Assembly (NCBI GenBank): GCA_036429605.1
Contig: CM071589.1
Span: forward strand, 3,472,001-3,536,000
Source of the DNA: Cladobotryum mycophilum
Lineage: Eukaryota > Ascomycota > Sordariomycetes > Hypocreales > Hypocreaceae
Direction: 5' to 3'
DNA length: 64,000 nucleotides
The position numbers and the translations under genes are program-made. Position 1 is the stretch's first letter; every line of letters starts with the position of its first letter. The notes below the pieces were generated by a model. That model did no database searches, was not told the DNA's origin, and worked only from the letters and a program-made list of their open reading frames with translations. Shown here piece by piece: positions 58,740 through 64,000 of this stretch.

Positions 58740-61700
58740 TCATTCTCGTCCCTGACGCCACATCTTGGCCAGGGGACTGCCAACTTTGGGCGCAAACTGT
58801 AAGCTCTTGCGCCTAGCAGCCATCAACCGCACCAGCACGTGGTCATCCTGCGTCTTATTCAGGATGCCACCGCCAAACTCGCGGAACTTTTGCTTGGGTG
58901 GACAAGTTCGCGTGAGCATGTCATTTCTTGAAGGCGACATATCCTCATCTTCTTCTTCCTCCTCATCGTCATCATCAGATGGCGTTTCAGCAGCAAAGCG
59001 GGCAATCGCCTCTGGGGCAGGGGTTTTCGGAACGGGAGTCAACAAGAGCTTAGACCACTCAATGTCTTCCTCCTCTTCCTCATCGTCACCGGCTTCCGAG
59101 GGCGTATGCATCCAAATGGTGCTTTGACGTCGGTTTGGCGTTGTTGGCGCACCCATGGACTCGCGTCCAGACTTGTTAGGACTGCTGACAATAGTTCCAT
59201 TCATGTTGGCAAGAGCCTTGGGTTCCATACTCTTCCGGCGACGGGCACCTCCACGAGGAATGTTGCTTGTGTCGATGCAATATGGCGACTCATCCAACCA
59301 CTCATTCTCACGCTCGCAACTGATTGAATGTTAGCATATGTAGCAGATAAATGAGTTGTGGCTCTGCATAAACTTACTCAAGCACCCAACTGACGCCGAC
59401 ACACTGGACGACGCCATTGGCCTCCCTGACCTTTTCCAGGGTTCTCTTACCACCATCCTTGAACACAACGTGGGTGATGCCCACCTTGTTAGAGGAGACA
59501 CCGCCGTCAGATGGGCTACTAGGATTCCAGTTCCAGCTCTTGACACAGCGCGCTCCCATCTGGGTGAGAAGCTCAACAAAGATACCGCTGGCATCAGCAC
59601 CTTCGCTGGTATGCACGTCAACAAAGACAATGGCGCCACGAAGCAGTGAGGTATCGAGATCTTTGCGAGGAGTTCGGCCTGGTGTTTCCGCAGTCGACCA
59701 TACGTCCGTCTTAGTAGGCGTGGTGGGCGCTGTGTCTTCACGAACAGAAATGGACTTTCGTGAACTCCGTCTCCGTTCCTTGCTGGGTGAGTTGGAAGAG
59801 GTGGCTGTGCCCTTTGACAAATTGCTTGGACGCTTTGGGGCAATTCGTGAAGCGCTAAAACTTCGCTTTTTCAGGGGGCTTGGTGAAGAGTCATCTGCGG
59901 GTTTTAGGGGAATCTTTGTGGTCGTGTGGAATGACTTCATTAGAGGACGAGCCGGTGTAACTGGTACGACGATGGCGGGATCAACTGGAATCTGGTTCTC
60001 ATCGCCATATTCTTGGCTGGCGTCAGACAGACCATCGTCAAATGACTGGCGGTGATTGACGGGCTCTTCCACCTCCCTAGAGTCGAGAAGCGACATTTCG
60101 TTGGCCTCCTGAGCGAGGGCCGTGTCTTCATCCGCAAGCATAATATCGTCGGATGTGGGCTTCTGTATCCTGGCTGACTGTCGGCGTGTCGTGCGGGGCG
60201 TAGTGGTGGGCTCAGAATGAACCCTCATCTCATCTTCAAAATAGGTATTCTTCATAGATGAAGGGTCCTCTTTGACTTGTTCGACGACCTTCTTACTGGC
60301 TGCCGAAGACTTGGCCTTTCGTGTTGGGCGTGGGGCCTTGACTGGACTTGCGGCAGACCATGAGTCCAGCTGATCGGCAAGGGTAGTGAAGCCGAGCGTA
60401 GACCTGCGTCCAGACTTGGATACGCTGCGCGCGATTCCGAGAGACTTTGGGGTCTTCTGGTTGGTCAGAGTCGGAGTAGCCGTAATTCTATCGATTGGGA
60501 GCGTGTCGTCTTCTGAATCCGACAACGTGCTCATATCATGGCAGGGATCTTGATCTTTCTCTCGCAACTCAAAAATGGGGTTTGCTGGTCGAGGCGTCTC
60601 TTTGGATGGCAGCTGGGGGATTCCTCCATCTCCGCTGCAATCTCATCGAGAGGCATGGGGTCTTCGTTTTCGTCCATGGTCTCGTCGGGGTCCTGGTCCT
60701 CTTCCAGAGCCTCATCGGCTTCGACAATCTCAAGAGTCTCTTGAACTAGTTGAGGAACCTCTTCATCTTCCTCATCCACAGCCTCCATTTCGTTGAGTGT
60801 CGGATCAGCATGACGAGGCAAAACTGCAGACAATCGTCCAGAGAACTGTGGTCCCTCAATAGGTCCCGTGAAAACGTCCTCATCCGCGTCCTCGTGCACG
60901 TCATTTTCAAGCATTAGCTTCTCCGATGACTTTCCAAATCTGATTGGCGTTGAGGCCAAAGGCTTCATTGCTGGGGATCCATTCAGCGCCGAGAGCTCTC
61001 GTGCAAGCGGTTCCATTAATGGTTTGAAGCCTGGAATCGCTCGTTTTGCGGGTGACTGGAACATGGCAGGTTTAGAGGGCGATTCCGTGATCTGCGACAT
61101 CTGAGCGGATGGACCAAGTCCCTTTATCGGAGACTGGGGTCGCTTGGCGGCGGACTGAAGAAGATGTGTCATGAATGATGTCTGGCCGGTGTGTTCGTCA
61201 GTTGTAGGCTTCAGCGCGGAACCGGGTAACGCGATGGGGCCAATTCGCTTGGCTGGAGACTTCATCGTCTCTCTCAATGGAGATGTCGGCCGTCGAATAG
61301 GCGATCCAAAAATGACGGTGTTCATGTCTGGTGGATTGAACATGGCGGTGTTGACCGTGATGTTCGAGTCTATCTCGAAATCCACAGGTAACACATCCAT
61401 CTTTTTGGCAGTGGGGGGCTTAATGGGGCTCTTCATCAATGGTTTTGTCGGTGTCTTCTCAGTAGAGAGCTCATCATCGGATTCTTCTCTTGTCATGGGA
61501 ATCTGAGTCACCTTCTTAGGGCTTAATGGTTTCTTCTCGCTAGCATCAGTGGCTGTTGCTGTTGCCCGGGTGCTTGCGCGGGCTGCTGCGGCGCCTCCTC
61601 GTCTTGCTGGGCGGCCACGAATGCCAACAGTAGCGGGTTCCTTGGGATTTGGCTCGACATTCTCCTTGTCTGGCTCCTGGAATTTAACGGCCTTCTTGAT

Positions 61701-62216
61701 GGGGGGCTTGGATGCAATGGTTGAAGTTGTCGTGGTAGAGGCGCTCGTCTTTGTCAACGTTGAGGATCGGCCGCGCGTGGTTTTTGCAGCCGGTTCGTGA
61801 GCGTCTTTCCCCTCATCGGCGGATGCAACCTTCTTGGGTCGACCGCGTAGGGGTTTGGCTTCTGCCTTGGGGGCTTCTGACGCGGCTTTTCGAGCTATTG
61901 GTTTGCTTTTGGCGGTCGCCTTTCCGGCCGCAGGCGCGGGAGCAGCAGCGAGAACCTCATCCTCATCCTCTTCCTTCTTCGGCCGTCCCCTCGGCCTCTT
62001 GGCCATCAACTCTCTTCGCTCCAACTCCTCGTCATCCTTTTCGTCCGTTCTCGCCTTGCGCTTAGCAGCTGTGCTTCTCGTGCCCGCCATGAAACCGGAC
62101 GACGGTGCAGTCCTTGCCTTCGCGGCCGCTGTGACAATTTTCGTGGTCTTCACGCTAGGCTCAGTGCCCTTGGCCGCGGCCCTGGCGCGGGTGACTCGTT
62201 TAGGTGGCGAGTTCAT
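58740..62216 (-). CDS. BRCT-domain nuclear protein with AT-hooks; one frameshift
   Basis: Exons 62216-59378 and 59319-58740. About 1139 residues after one added base. The N-terminal 205 residues carry three AT-hook-like RGRP cores (near 74-81, 122-129, 198-206) and a KAVKF motif (175-179) that fits PP1 docking. A long Ser/Pro-rich middle has recurring SPAKR/SPIRR units. One BRCT domain lies about 855-970: LRGAIVFVDVHTSEGADASG, MGARCVKSWNW, ITHVVFKDGGKRTLEKV and the BRCT tryptophan in VSWVLD. Ends with acidic stretches and FREFGGGILNKTQDD. A DNA-damage or chromosome role is inferred from AT-hooks plus BRCT. The frame breaks at the G5 run 60615-60619: adding one base joins MEESP to QLPSKETPRPANPIF. 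Exon 1 is 2839 nt and needs 2840 to close with exon 2. No other break was seen. Confidence 0.8.
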
Positions 62217-63114
62217 GGTGGTGTGTGGTTATTACGCTGTGAGGGTATCCGGTTAGTATAAAAGAAGCAACAAGAGAAAAAAACAAGAGCCAATGTTTAC
62301 ATGGCAGAGCGGTGAATTTGATGTGGAAGTCGTGATGGAGCCTAGACGGTTTTGTTGTGTTCACGGGTGTGGGTAACCGTTCAGTCTACGTCGGTTGCTC
62401 GGCAACGCCATGACCCACCACAAGCCACTTCACTTAATCAGGAGAACCCGTCAGATCGTTAAACAATACCAGCCAGCTCCACCATGACTCGTGAAAGCAA
62501 CAACGAACAAAACAACTTTGCGTGGGCGTTTTTCTCATGTCCAAAAATGCATGTTTTTGTGGCGTCATCAATTGTTTTGTTGATTGATTGCGTAAGAATG
62601 CATGGTAACTGGTCAATATTTACATGAAAACAATGGCAGCACTACACACAAAAGGAACTGAAAAGTCAAGTATATATACACAGCAATCAATTCTTTTTAA
62701 GACAAACATAACTCAGAGGTTGTTGTCAGATTCCGGGACCAAAGCGCCGTTTGCTGACTCCCATTCCCATGCTGCTCTTTAGTTTTATAAATAACTTTTT
62801 TCTTCTTCCAGATACCGCCGTCATTCAAATCAAATCAACATTTTTGCTCTTCAAACGTTCCAATCCAAGTGCTTCGCTGTAGTATGTGGTGCGCAATCAA
62901 TCATGAAGTCATAATCATGCATGCATGCGTGGACGATTGCCAGGTGACGGAGACAAGACATGCCTCTCCACACAACATGGCAATTTTAAAAATCAAATGG
63001 TACAAAGAAATAGCGGTCGCGTCAGCTGTCTTGGTGCCATAGATACTTTTTCTTCAAGAGGTTGGTATGGGTTGGTTAAATGACGTCTGAGTAAGAAAAG
63101 AGTGGCCACAGTCG
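62217..63114. promoter_or_regulatory. Intergenic spacer
   Basis: Promoter of the BRCT gene and the 3' flank of the caspase-like gene, both minus strand. No gene supported. Confidence 0.45.
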
Positions 63115-64000
63115 CTACCGGAAGCTCGTCCGGAACGGACCCTCAACTTTGATATCCTTAATTCCTTCGGGCATCATGCGTAGCCATTCATTCCAGCTTT
63201 CAACGTCAATGTTTTCGTCATTGAGCTTGATCAGAAGGTGTAGTTGAGGGTTATTCTCGTATGAAAAGCTGTTTCGGAGGGGGCTGTTCTGTGGGACTGG
63301 GGAGAGAAAGATGGAAGGAAGTCTCGAGTTACCAGACATCATTGTGTGCAGTGGAGCGGGGAAGCTCGTAAGAACTTCCTTTTCAGGAGTCATATCCCGA
63401 ACCATCTTGGGATAAGTGGCAAGTAGTATCGAATGCAACTCTGCGGCGGAGAGGGGGCTTTGACGAGCAGCTCTGGTCCGTAGTTGCTCCGCAAGGATCC
63501 GAGTGAAGACACAGCGATCGAGAGACGTGTAATGCTCATCGGACATGGAGGCCGCAATGAGCTCCAGCACACCTTGTTGTCGCACCATCCTGGAAGATGG
63601 ATAATATGCTGCATCCATAATGATGAGAGTGTCTGCGCATGCCTCCTCGAGAATATGCTGAATTCCGCCCCATCGAATAGTAGAAGCTCTTTCGTGGTCT
63701 CGTGAACTGCATGGTGATGGGTCAGTATAAGAGGTTATGGAAAAGTCCCCCCCCCCCAAAAAAAAAGAAGAAAAAACTCAGCAATAAAAACAATAGCTGA
63801 GAGGGGAGAGAGGCATGATTGCCAGGATAGATATTACCTAGCCAAAACCATCTCCCGATTTCCGTCGAGATAAGTGTGGCCTACGTAGTAGACAATCTTC
63901 AAAACGTCACGCTGATCGCGATCTTCGGCAAAGTCATTAAGCTTTCGCGACAGCCACCTCCATGAGCTTTTGCAGCCCTCTGAAGAGGATGGAATAGTTT
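63115..64000 (-). CDS. Caspase-like (C14-fold) protein, 3' part; catalytic Cys site altered; runs off right edge
   Basis: Visible exons: 64000-63838 (5' incomplete) and 63706-63115; donor GTAATA, acceptor GCAG, phase closed (AG|T). The first part has RDQRDVLKIVYYVGHTYLDG, which fits the caspase-fold strand ending in the catalytic His of a GHG motif, here GHT. The next strand, ACADTLIIMDAAYYPSSR, is where metacaspase-like proteins carry DCC; this one has Ala instead of the catalytic Cys. It then reads GVLELIAASMSDEHYTSLDR and a helical C-terminus with NDENIDVESWNEWLRMMPEG. The family resembles fungal caspase-like accessory proteins. Placement in the C14 fold is inference from two short motifs. 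The N-terminus and any effector domain are outside the window. Confidence 0.6.

Overview
The window is eukaryotic nuclear DNA from a filamentous ascomycete. Genes carry short GT..AG introns (mostly about 45-150 nt) with CTAAC/CTGAC-type branch sites. Intergenic regions run from 0.3 to 4 kb, are rich in microsatellites and pyrimidine tracts, and there are no operons. Protein content (Rif1, Ric8, CSN12, class II DAHP synthase, a xylose reductase that reads like the Trichoderma XYL1 type) points to Sordariomycetes, most likely Hypocreales. That placement is from memory of the families, not a search. I saw no transposon, CRISPR array, rRNA or convincing tRNA.

Layout. 0-6 kb: the 5' part of a sterol-glucosyltransferase-like gene (cut by the left edge), Sec61 beta, and a Psr1-type CTD phosphatase, all on the minus strand. 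6-16 kb: a 4.2 kb gene-free stretch, a peroxisomal ABC half-transporter, and an unrecognised single-pass membrane protein. 16-22.5 kb: a large divergent protein kinase (minus) facing D-xylose reductase (plus). 22.7-32.5 kb: SDS22, an alpha/beta hydrolase, a BTB protein, the PCI protein CSN12, and ribosomal protein eL20. 33.5-38 kb: a GNAT acetyltransferase, a chromodomain protein, and the G-alpha GEF Ric8. 39-45 kb: Rif1. 45-58 kb: a microsatellite-rich 3.7 kb spacer, an MFS sugar transporter, glucose-6-phosphate 1-epimerase, class II DAHP synthase and a HYPK-like protein. 58.7-64 kb: a BRCT/AT-hook nuclear protein and the 3' part of a caspase-like gene cut by the right edge.

The genes are mostly housekeeping and do not form an obvious pathway cluster. 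Two loose themes exist: sugar uptake and entry (MFS transporter, xylose reductase, G6P 1-epimerase), and PP1 biology (SDS22; Rif1 with RVxW and GILK docking motifs; a KAVKF motif in the BRCT protein).

The most notable structural observation is that three otherwise intact genes (kinase, xylose reductase, BRCT protein) are broken only by one-base shortages. Most lie in G/C runs of 5-6 bases; one kinase site is in a run of four. The kinase has four such sites plus one unresolved splice phase. Exon-phase arithmetic closes exactly when single bases are added there, so assembly or sequencing error is likely, with recent pseudogenisation as the alternative. Coordinates below are exon-based; all start and splice calls were made by eye.
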